A program made the translations under genes and the position numbers. The notes under the pieces were generated by a model. It saw only the letters and a program-made list of their open reading frames with translations. It was not told the origin of the DNA and searched no databases. From the NCBI GenBank assembly GCA_905193485.1, contig CAJJOX010000162.1, positions 1 through 5,116 on the forward strand: 5,116 bases of DNA. The letters are read 5' to 3'. The first letter of the stretch is position 1. Every line of letters starts with the position of its first letter. Origin of the DNA: an uncultured Porphyromonadaceae bacterium (lineage in GTDB: Bacteria > Bacteroidota > Bacteroidia > Bacteroidales > Muribaculaceae). This document shows, one piece after another, positions 1 through 5,116 of the stretch.

Positions 1-1
1 A

Positions 2-625
2 GCAATCGTGCACCGAAAGATGCGCGACGAGTATCCCGGGCGCCTCCATATTGTGGAACGCGAAGGGAAACTCGGACTGGGCACCGCCTACATAGCCGGA
101 TTCAAGTGGGCGCTCGCACGTCCGGAATATGAATATATCTTCGAGATGGACGCCGACTTCTCCCACAAGCCCGACGACCTGATGAAACTCTACCGCGCAT
201 GTTCGGAAGAGGGAGCCGACATGGCCGTCGGGTCGCGGTACATCACCGGCGTCAATGTCGTCAACTGGCCCATGGGACGAGTGCTGATGTCGTATTATGC
301 ATCGGCCTACGTGCGCTTTGTCACCCGCATGAAAGTGCGCGACACCACCGCCGGTTTTGCCTGCTACCGGCGTCAGGTGCTCGAAACCATCCAGCTCGAC
401 AGAATCAAATTCAAAGGCTACGCATTTCAAATCGAGATGAAATTCACGGCATTCAAATGCGGCTTCACGATCAAGGAAGTGCCCATCATCTTCGTCAACC
501 GCGAAAACGGCACAAGCAAGATGTCAGGCGGCATATTCGGGGAAGCGGTGTTTGGCGTCATCCGCCTGAAAGTCAACAGCTGGTTCAGAAAATATCCAAA
601 ACATAAGTCAGATGGCAACATATGA
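2..625 (+). CDS. Polyprenol-phosphate sugar (mannose) transferase, DPM1-like GT2 family; 5' end outside window
   Basis: Family 2 glycosyltransferase of the dolichol/polyprenol-phosphate mannose synthase type, which moves a sugar from a nucleotide sugar to a lipid phosphate carrier on the cytoplasmic face of the inner membrane. The reading frame is open to the window edge, so 207 residues are visible. Counting from the GTG at base 8, the metal-binding D48-A-D50 (DADFSHKPDDL) is followed by GSRY (75-78), a conserved VNWPMGR segment (84-91), the RDTTAGF acceptor-side motif (111-117) and GYAFQIEMK (137-145). The GTG at 8 is not the real start: family members are about 245 residues and begin with a PTYNE nucleotide-binding strand that is missing here, so roughly 40-45 residues lie upstream. 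No C-terminal membrane helices are present, so this is the soluble single-domain type. The 3' end overlaps the dihydroorotase gene by 14 bases, suggesting one transcript. The family call is firm; mannose as the donor sugar is inferred. Confidence 0.9.
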   Translation, partial: AIVHRKMRDEYPGRLHIVEREGKLGLGTAYIAGFKWALARPEYEYIFEMDADFSHKPDDLMKLYRACSEEGADMAVGSRYITGVNVVNWPMGRVLMSYYASAYVRFVTRMKVRDTTAGFACYRRQVLETIQLDRIKFKGYAFQIEMKFTAFKCGFTIKEVPIIFVNRENGTSKMSGGIFGEAVFGVIRLKVNSWFRKYPKHKSDGNI

Positions 626-1979
626 TGCAAACTCACAGCCGACACTCATACACAACGTCTATATCGTCAACGAAGGACGTTCGTTTTATGGCTATGTGCT
701 GGTCGAGGGCGACACGATAAGTGTAGTCGGCGAAGGGACACCTGACCGGGAGCTTATCAGCCGCTCCAAGGCCATCGATGGCGGAGAACGCCTTCTGCTT
801 CCGGGCGTCATCGATACCCATGTCCATTTCCGGGATCCGGGACTGACACACAAGGCCGACATGGCCACAGAAAGCATGGCAGCCGTCGCCGGAGGCGTCA
901 CCTCGTTTATCGACATGCCCAACACCAAGCCGCCGACGGTGACGGTGGCCGAAGCCGAGCGCAAGATGGCCAGAGCGGCAGAGGTGTCGGTGGCAAACTA
1001 TGCCTTTTTCATCGGTGCAACCGACAACAACATCACCGAGCTGGCACGTGCCGACTACTCGCGCATCGCAGGAGTCAAACTCTTCATGGGTTCCTCGACC
1101 GGCAATATGCTTGTCAGCGATCCCGAAGCCATAAATGCGATTTTCGACACCGTGCCGGCCATTGTGGCGGTTCATGCCGAAGACGAAACTCTGCTGCGCC
1201 AACGACGTGAAGCCGTGATCGAACGTTACGGCGAGAACCTACCCATCGATTTCCATCCGGTGATACGCAACCATGACGTCTGCTACGAAGCGTCACGCCG
1301 CATAGTGGAGCTGGCCCGTGCCCATCGCCACCGGCTGCATCTGCTTCATGTTTCGACTGCGGCCGAGCTGACACTTCTCGACAATTGCCCTCTTGCCGAA
1401 AAACTCATCACCGCCGAAACCTGTCCGCAATATCTCGCTTTCAGCGATGAACAATACGCCATGCTCGGGTCACGCATCAAATGCAACCCGGCCATCAAAC
1501 GTCCAGCCGACCGCGACGCCCTGCGCCGGGCCGTGGCCGACGGCCTTATCGACACCATAGCCACCGACCATGCCCCTCATCTGCCCGAAGAAAAACAGGG
1601 CACGGCACTGACAGCGGCCTCCGGCATGCCGATGATACAATTTTCGCTTGTGCTGATGCTTCAGATGGCCGACGAAGGCATCTTCGACATCCACACCATC
1701 GTGCGGGCAATGTGCCATAATCCCGCCACTATCTACGGCATCGAGCGCCGGGGATTTATCCGCCCCGGATACTATGCCGACCTTGTGATGGTCGACAATG
1801 ACTGCGAGCCCTACACGATTACCGACCAATGGGTCATAAGCCGGTGCGGCTGGACTCCGCTTGCCGGCCTTACCGTAGGCAACAAGATAGAGCTGACAAT
1901 GGTCAACGGACGCATAGCCTACCGTCAGGGCATAGCGTTTTCCGCTCCTAACGGACGGCCACTCCGATTTATCCACTGA
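612..1979 (+). CDS. pyrC: Dihydroorotase (cyclic amidohydrolase superfamily)
   Basis: Catalyses the reversible ring closure of carbamoyl aspartate to dihydroorotate, the third step of pyrimidine synthesis, in the cytoplasm. The 455-residue protein is complete. A full set of binuclear zinc ligands can be picked out: H70 and H72 in DTHVHFRDPG, K156 in GVKLFMGSS (the usual place of a carboxylated lysine), H188 in VHAEDE, H246 in LLHVSTA and D319 in ATDHAPH. CPQYL (271-275) and the PGYYADLVMVD strand (385-395) are also typical of the superfamily. The ATG at 612 is the only in-frame ATG before the first conserved beta strand (LIHNVYIVNEG), and it lies inside the end of the upstream glycosyltransferase gene, so translational coupling is likely. 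Allantoinase and dihydropyrimidinase are related alternatives, but HFRDPG and overall similarity to Bacteroidetes dihydroorotases as I remember them favour PyrC. No other pyr gene is visible nearby. Confidence 0.92.
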   Translation: MATYDANSQPTLIHNVYIVNEGRSFYGYVLVEGDTISVVGEGTPDRELISRSKAIDGGERLLLPGVIDTHVHFRDPGLTHKADMATESMAAVAGGVTSFIDMPNTKPPTVTVAEAERKMARAAEVSVANYAFFIGATDNNITELARADYSRIAGVKLFMGSSTGNMLVSDPEAINAIFDTVPAIVAVHAEDETLLRQRREAVIERYGENLPIDFHPVIRNHDVCYEASRRIVELARAHRHRLHLLHVSTAAELTLLDNCPLAEKLITAETCPQYLAFSDEQYAMLGSRIKCNPAIKRPADRDALRRAVADGLIDTIATDHAPHLPEEKQGTALTAASGMPMIQFSLVLMLQMADEGIFDIHTIVRAMCHNPATIYGIERRGFIRPGYYADLVMVDNDCEPYTITDQWVISRCGWTPLAGLTVGNKIELTMVNGRIAYRQGIAFSAPNGRPLRFIH

Positions 1980-2020
1980 ATCGTGGAAACGACACGTATT
2001 ATCTTTCATTCTATCGCGTT

Positions 2021-2533
2021 ATGAAATTCAGATTCTGTCCTGACTGCGGCATGGAACTTGAGCTGCGACAGCTTGACGACGAGATCGACGTACCTTGGTG
2101 TGTCAGATGCGCCAAACCCTGGTTCGCAGTGTTTCCGGTGGCTGTGATAGCGCTGGTCCACGACGGCCAAGGACGCGTATTGCTATTGCGGCAGAACTAT
2201 ATCAGCCCCGTGTTCCGCAATCTTGTGAGCGGCTATGTCGTACCCGGTGAACGAGCCGAGCAGACGATGGTGCGCGAGATTAAAGAGGAAACGGGATTTG
2301 ACGTGCTGGAATGGGAACTCCGCGGCACCTGGTGGTTTGCACGCAAAGAAATGATGATGATCGGATTCATGGCCCGTGTGGAAGGCGGAGAGCCCCGACT
2401 TTCCGGTGAAGTCGACGGAGCCTCATGGCACACACCCGAGGAGGCCGTGAAACTTGTCCACCAACGGCCCGAAAGCGTGTCGCGCATCCTCACGCAGATG
2501 TACCTCGACGAACACCGTGCCGGACTCCGATAG
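2021..2533 (+). CDS. Zinc-ribbon Nudix hydrolase, NudC-related but short
   Basis: A 170-residue pyrophosphohydrolase acting on an X-linked nucleoside diphosphate. An N-terminal zinc ribbon is formed by C6-x2-C9 and C27-x2-C30, as in NADH pyrophosphatases. A perfect Nudix box (GX5EX7REUXEEXGU) follows at residues 71-93, with G71, E77, R85, E86, E89, E90 and G92 all present, so metal binding and catalysis should be intact. The protein lacks the extra N-terminal domain of full-length NudC (about 260 residues in E. coli). At the place where NudC carries its SQPW signature it reads GTWWF (102-106), although the following MIGFMA strand and the EVDGASW segment (130-136) align well. NAD(H) as substrate is therefore uncertain; another nucleotide or an mRNA cap-like end is possible. 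The gene begins 41 bases after pyrC with no clear ribosome binding site, and may share its transcript. Confidence is high for the family and low for the substrate. Confidence 0.9.
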   Translation: MKFRFCPDCGMELELRQLDDEIDVPWCVRCAKPWFAVFPVAVIALVHDGQGRVLLLRQNYISPVFRNLVSGYVVPGERAEQTMVREIKEETGFDVLEWELRGTWWFARKEMMMIGFMARVEGGEPRLSGEVDGASWHTPEEAVKLVHQRPESVSRILTQMYLDEHRAGLR

Positions 2534-2543
2534 ACGGCAAAGG

Positions 2544-3014
2544 TCATTTCCCGATAATCCGGCGAAGGGTATCGGCAAGATCCTGTAGTGCAGGATCGTT
2601 GAGAAGATCATTGGCAGCCTTTGCGGCATCCGTCATGTCGGAACGGCGCTGAGTGTTCTCCATAACGCTTTTTGCCTCTATGAGCGTCAGACAAAGAGCG
2701 CCTAATGTGGTAAACAGCGGAAACGCCGGAATGTCCCACTGCATGGTAGACCGCAAAAACAGGGCTGAGGCGATGAGCAGGGCATCGACCACAGCAAGCG
2801 ACATGAGAGTGATGAAATAGCGCACGAGCTTATCGACGGTGCGGCGATAGCCACGGGAAGTGCGTCGCATACCGTTACGCCGCACACGCCGCAGCGCACT
2901 GACCAGATCACACACAGCGGCTATTATCACAGCCGTGAAATCAAAAAACATCAACATCACCACCCATTGCAGGCTGGCGATGATATCATAAGGAAGAGCG
3001 ACGACAGGATTCAT
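2544..3014 (-). CDS. Small membrane protein resembling the phage holin 4 family
   Basis: A 156-residue integral membrane protein of unproven function. It has three likely membrane segments: about residues 14-36, 66-88 and 97-114. Between the first two is a strongly basic stretch (41-62) with TSRGYRRTVDKL, followed after the third by an EAKSVMEN motif (113-120). Both resemble the S-kGfrrK and nEl-SileN signatures of the Phage_holin_4 family as I remember it. The C-terminal 35 residues are soluble and probably helical. The start is placed at the ATG ending at 3014. A longer reading frame would begin with TTG at 3062, but that triplet lies inside a perfect -7 promoter box, so the longer form would not be fully transcribed from that promoter. 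No endolysin, spanin or phage structural gene is nearby, so this looks like a domesticated or purely cellular member. The 3' end meets the Nudix gene with only 10 bases between. Confidence 0.65.
   Translation of the reverse strand: MNPVVALPYDIIASLQWVVMLMFFDFTAVIIAAVCDLVSALRRVRRNGMRRTSRGYRRTVDKLVRYFITLMSLAVVDALLIASALFLRSTMQWDIPAFPLFTTLGALCLTLIEAKSVMENTQRRSDMTDAAKAANDLLNDPALQDLADTLRRIIGK
2579..2597. repeat. Perfect 7-bp inverted repeat (hairpin) near the 3' end of the holin-like gene
   Basis: GATCCTG and CAGGATC form a perfect 7-bp stem around a 5-base loop (TAGTG). It lies inside the coding sequence, encoding the DPALQDL segment of the holin-like protein. A second, weaker arm pair (CCGATA at 2551-2556, TATCGG at 2570-2575, 13-base loop) sits closer to the stop codon. 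Neither is followed by a T-run on either strand, so a standard intrinsic terminator is not supported. They may still slow or end transcription where the two genes converge, or be coincidence. Confidence 0.3.
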
Positions 3015-3059
3015 GGACGGGTGTTTTGGGGCTTGATGCGCAGAAGCAGCGCACAGTCG

Positions 3060-3067
3060 CAAAGATA
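3060..3067 (-). promoter_or_regulatory. Candidate -7 promoter box for the holin-like gene
   Basis: On the minus strand this reads TATCTTTG, an exact match to the Bacteroidetes primary sigma factor -7 consensus TAnnTTTG. No good -33 TTTG is seen; the nearest candidate (TTCG, 3092-3095) is 24 bases upstream and mismatched. A start about 5 bases downstream would give a leader of roughly 40 bases to the ATG at 3014. If real, it allows the holin-like gene to be transcribed apart from riboflavin synthase. Confidence 0.4.
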
Positions 3068-3087
3068 CACCCGCCCGAGAAGCATGT

Positions 3088-3106
3088 GGTGCGAATCAGC
3101 AGCACC
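3088..3106. repeat. Short inverted repeat between riboflavin synthase and the holin-like gene
   Basis: GGTGC and GCACC form a 5-bp stem with a 9-base loop, extendable only with wobble pairs. It lies in the 129-base gap downstream of the riboflavin synthase stop codon and upstream of the candidate -7 box. No T-run follows on the minus strand, so it is at most a weak terminator. Confidence 0.15.
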
Positions 3107-3143
3107 GTGTGACTACAGAACGGAAATTACGTCGGAGTTTTAT

Positions 3144-3752
3144 TCAGCGTGAAAATTCCATCAGACGGCTAAGATATTTGCCGATGATATCAAATTCGAT
3201 ATTGACGCGTGTGCCGGGACGGAAAGTGTGGAAATTGGTATGCTCAAAAGTGTATGGTATGATGGCTACACGGAACGAATCGCGCTCCGAATCACACACG
3301 GTCAGGCTGACGCCGTTGACGGTCACGGATCCCTTTTCAACCGTCACATAACCTTTTGCGGCCATTGACGGGTCGACATCATAACGGAATTTATAATAGT
3401 GCGAGCCATCGACTTCCTCAACACTCTCACACACGGCGGTGCAGTCGACATGACCCTGCACGATGTGTCCGTCGAGTCGCCCGTTCATCACCATCGAGCG
3501 CTCGAGATTGATTTCCGAGCCCTCCGTGAGAAGCCCAAGATTGCTGCGGTCAAGGGTTTCCTGTATAGCCGTCACGGTATATGAACCGTCATCGTGCAGA
3601 GCCACGACGGTGAGGCACACTCCGTTATGGGCCACCGACTGGTCTATTTTCAACTCGTTGGCGAAAGAGCATTTAACACGTATATGGCGATTGCCGCCTT
3701 CATCTGTGACGGCCACGACACGGGCCGATTCCTCAACTATTCCTGAAAACAT
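3144..3752 (-). CDS. ribE: Riboflavin synthase, alpha chain
   Basis: Catalyses the dismutation of two 6,7-dimethyl-8-ribityllumazine molecules to riboflavin and a pyrimidinedione, the last step of riboflavin synthesis, in the cytoplasm as a trimer. The 202-residue length is normal. Two tandem lumazine-binding barrels are visible: the first (about 1-90) with MFSGIVEE at the N-terminus and SVAHNGVCLTV (39-49), the second (about 95-190) with GHIVQGHVD (95-103) and GSVTVNGVSLTV (141-152). S39 and C46 match the spacing of the E. coli active-site Ser41 and Cys48, and H101 corresponds to its conserved histidine. The C-terminal IIGKYLSRL helix is also typical. The ATG ending at 3752 is chosen because MFSGIVE is the almost invariant N-terminus; the frame extends 16 codons further upstream, but that stretch overlaps promoter-like sequence. 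No FMN riboswitch fits in the short upstream region and no other rib gene is adjacent. Some species call this gene ribC. Confidence 0.95.
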   Translation of the reverse strand: MFSGIVEESARVVAVTDEGGNRHIRVKCSFANELKIDQSVAHNGVCLTVVALHDDGSYTVTAIQETLDRSNLGLLTEGSEINLERSMVMNGRLDGHIVQGHVDCTAVCESVEEVDGSHYYKFRYDVDPSMAAKGYVTVEKGSVTVNGVSLTVCDSERDSFRVAIIPYTFEHTNFHTFRPGTRVNIEFDIIGKYLSRLMEFSR

Positions 3753-3767
3753 GACTTGAATTTTTGA

Positions 3768-3801
3768 CAAATTTACCACATTATATCGGGTTTTCTGCAA
3801 A
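3768..3801 (-). promoter_or_regulatory. Candidate promoter for riboflavin synthase
   Basis: On the minus strand, TTTG (3801-3798) is followed after 22 bases by TAAATTTG (3775-3768), matching the Bacteroidetes -33 TTTG and -7 TAnnTTTG pattern. The spacing is slightly longer than the usual 19-21 bases. Transcription would start about 10 bases before the ATG, giving a very short leader. Confidence 0.45.
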
Positions 3802-3808
3802 AATACCG

Positions 3809-3816
3809 TATATTTG
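3809..3816 (+). promoter_or_regulatory. Candidate -7 promoter box for the esterase-glf unit
   Basis: TATATTTG is an exact match to TAnnTTTG on the plus strand, 17 bases before the esterase ATG. No TTTG stands at the expected -33 distance (about 3785-3790 reads TATCGG). A transcript from here would have a leader of only about 12 bases. It lies back-to-back with the riboflavin synthase promoter candidate. Confidence 0.35.
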
Positions 3817-3833
3817 TTGATAAACTCGCCTCC

Positions 3834-4886
3834 ATGATATCCGTCAGGTCACATATCAGCATATTACAGGCACTCCTGCTTTTGTTTTCGGTCATGACCA
3901 CGCCCGCGGCAGCCGGAGCGGAAGAAACGGGAAAAGAAGTGGCCGTGTTCGTAACCATCGGACAATCCAACGCCGACGGATCAGCTTTTGCCGATTCGGC
4001 GGAGGATACGCGTCTGCGCCAATGGTATGAATCGACAGCCAACAAAGGGAAGCTTAAGATCTGGTATCGCAGCTGCAAGGTTGAGAATCAGCCGCCCAAC
4101 CGCCTGGGCGAGAAGCCGCGGTGGGTTGTCGACGGCGACACCACCGATGCCGGCCCGGGGTGGCTCGATCTGTGGTATCGCAATGAAAACAGCTCGGGTC
4201 GCACGGCCATGAACATGATACACGGTTTCGGCACTTCCAGCACCGGCGCCGACAAGGCGCAGGGACGGCGCGGCATGGAGGGTGAACTGGGCATGCAGTT
4301 TGCCCTGACGATGCCGGAGTGCGAACTTTACATTATAAAACTCGGCGTGTCGGGATCGCACATCTCGTCATGGGCCGACAGCATCGACGATCACAACTGG
4401 CGATATTTCATGCAACATATCTATAAGCCCGCCATCGACAGCCTGACTGCGAGCGGCAGGCAACCGCGGCTGGCCGGGGTATGGTGGATGCAGGGATGCG
4501 CCGACAGCGACAAGACGCGCGAATATTACGAAAGTCACCTGCGCTACCTGATAGAGCGCTTTCGCCGTGAGTCGGGATTTGCAGACGCTCATTTTTATAT
4601 CGGGCAGATCGTAGGGCCGGGAGAAAATACCGACATACCCGACGGATCGAAAGGCTACAGCAAATCCGTGCGAGCCGCCCAGGAAGCCGTGGCCGCCGAC
4701 ATGGCGGACGTGACGATGGTTGACACTTCCACATTCCCCATGCAATATGAAAAATCTTTTGGCGGATACATACACTTCAACCACAAGGGTGTAAACACCA
4801 TCGGACGTGCTCTCGCCCGCCTCATAACACAATGCGCGGGACAATGGGCACATTACGACACGACGGAAGCAGCAACAACGCAATAA
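3834..4886 (+). CDS. Secreted SGNH-type esterase, sialate O-acetylesterase/CE6-like
   Basis: Probable carbohydrate O-acetyl esterase acting outside the cytoplasm. The 350-residue protein starts with a signal peptide: basic residues to about 7, hydrophobic core LQALLLLFSVM (11-21) and a likely cleavage after the AAAGA stretch near residue 29. The mature part opens with VFVTIGQSNADG (38-49), the GQSN block carrying nucleophile S45. A LGVSGSHISSW segment (170-180) fits the oxyanion-glycine block, WWMQGCADS (217-225) fits the WxQGExD block, and YIHFNHKG (312-319) carries the probable catalytic H314. Two departures stand out: C222 replaces the usual Glu of QGE, and the residue three before the histidine is Gly311 where relatives often have Asp. 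The acid member of the triad is therefore unclear. No lipobox cysteine follows the signal peptide, so periplasmic location is more likely than lipoprotein. glf starts 11 bases downstream, pointing to a role with a galactofuranose-containing glycan, though a dietary or host glycan substrate is equally possible. Confidence 0.75.
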   Translation: MISVRSHISILQALLLLFSVMTTPAAAGAEETGKEVAVFVTIGQSNADGSAFADSAEDTRLRQWYESTANKGKLKIWYRSCKVENQPPNRLGEKPRWVVDGDTTDAGPGWLDLWYRNENSSGRTAMNMIHGFGTSSTGADKAQGRRGMEGELGMQFALTMPECELYIIKLGVSGSHISSWADSIDDHNWRYFMQHIYKPAIDSLTASGRQPRLAGVWWMQGCADSDKTREYYESHLRYLIERFRRESGFADAHFYIGQIVGPGENTDIPDGSKGYSKSVRAAQEAVAADMADVTMVDTSTFPMQYEKSFGGYIHFNHKGVNTIGRALARLITQCAGQWAHYDTTEAATTQ

Positions 4887-4897
4887 CATCTCATCAT

Positions 4898-5116
4898 ATG
4901 GGTCATAAGACACAGGACTACGATTATCTGATAGTGGGCGCCGGGCTTTTCGGCGCCACATTCGCCCGAATGGCTACCGACGCGGGGCGCAAATGCCTGG
5001 TGATCGACCGTCGCGACCATCCGGGCGGCAACATATACAGCGAAAACATCGCGGGCATAGACGTGCACCGCTACGGTGCCCACATCTTCCACACCAACAA
5101 CAAGGCCGTGTGGCAG
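4898..5116 (+). CDS. glf: UDP-galactopyranose mutase, 5' part; 3' end outside window
   Basis: Interconverts UDP-galactopyranose and UDP-galactofuranose with reduced FAD in the cytoplasm, supplying Galf for surface polysaccharides. The first 73 codons are visible and open to the window edge; the family is usually 365-390 residues. The FAD-binding GAGLFG (14-19) follows a hydrophobic beta strand, D37-R-R is at the end of the second strand where a Glu often binds the FAD ribose, and HPGGNIYSE (41-49) and HRYGAHIFHTNN (57-68) match bacterial UGM closely as I remember it, including the two active-site histidines H62 and H65. The ATG at 4898 is the only start that leaves a normal short N-terminus. 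It follows the esterase stop codon by 11 bases, so both genes are probably on one transcript. Confidence 0.93.
   Translation, partial: MGHKTQDYDYLIVGAGLFGATFARMATDAGRKCLVIDRRDHPGGNIYSENIAGIDVHRYGAHIFHTNNKAVWQ

Noticed and set aside
1470..2009. 179-codon open frame on the minus strand opposite pyrC, and similar long antisense frames at 633-1202 and 4368-4961
   Set aside because: They mirror the codon pattern of GC-rich genes on the other strand, show no recognisable domain, and the genes they overlap are certain or well supported.
1991..2010. Possible promoter before the Nudix gene (TATCTTTC at 2000-2007)
   Set aside because: It matches the -7 consensus at all but the last base, but there is no -33 TTTG at a suitable distance and the transcript would start only about 7 bases before the ATG. 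Read-through from pyrC is simpler.
3015..3062. 16-codon N-terminal extension of the holin-like protein from a TTG
   Set aside because: The extension is not hydrophobic or conserved-looking, starts with a rare TTG, and overlaps an exact -7 promoter box.
2544..3752. Prophage or mobile element suggested by the holin-like gene
   Set aside because: No integrase, transposase, tRNA end, direct repeats or phage structural gene is present, and the neighbours are metabolic genes with similar base composition.
3753..3833. FMN riboswitch upstream of riboflavin synthase
   Set aside because: The region is only 81 bases and AT-rich, shared with a divergent gene, and shows none of the conserved RFN helices.

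Overview
The window looks like ordinary chromosome from a fairly GC-rich member of the Bacteroidales. Muribaculaceae is my best guess, but no rRNA or marker gene fixes it. The reasons are: close resemblance of the glycosyltransferase, dihydroorotase and riboflavin synthase to Bacteroidetes versions as I remember them; no Shine-Dalgarno sequences ahead of the genes; and several sequences matching the Bacteroidetes sigma factor -7 box (TAnnTTTG).

Layout. (1) Bases 2-2533, plus strand: the 3' part of a DPM1-like polyprenol-phosphate sugar transferase, a complete dihydroorotase whose start overlaps it by 14 bases, and a zinc-ribbon Nudix hydrolase 41 bases further on. (2) Bases 2544-3752, minus strand, converging on the Nudix gene: riboflavin synthase alpha chain is upstream in transcription, and a small three-helix membrane protein resembling the phage holin 4 family follows it with its own possible promoter. 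(3) Bases 3753-3833: a short divergent intergenic region with a candidate promoter in each direction. (4) Bases 3834-5116, plus strand: a secreted SGNH-type (sialate O-acetylesterase/CE6-like) esterase, followed 11 bases later by the 5' end of a UDP-galactopyranose mutase gene that runs off the window.

The genes cover pyrimidine synthesis (pyrC), flavin synthesis (riboflavin synthase), nucleotide clean-up (Nudix) and envelope glycan building (polyprenol-phosphate sugar transferase, UDP-Galf synthesis, secreted esterase). The last pair is probably the start of a surface-polysaccharide operon. I see no tRNA, rRNA, CRISPR array, insertion sequence or prophage block. I do not see a clear new system. 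The points most worth a second look are the esterase, which lacks the usual acidic residues at two conserved positions, its pairing with glf, and the solitary holin-like protein.
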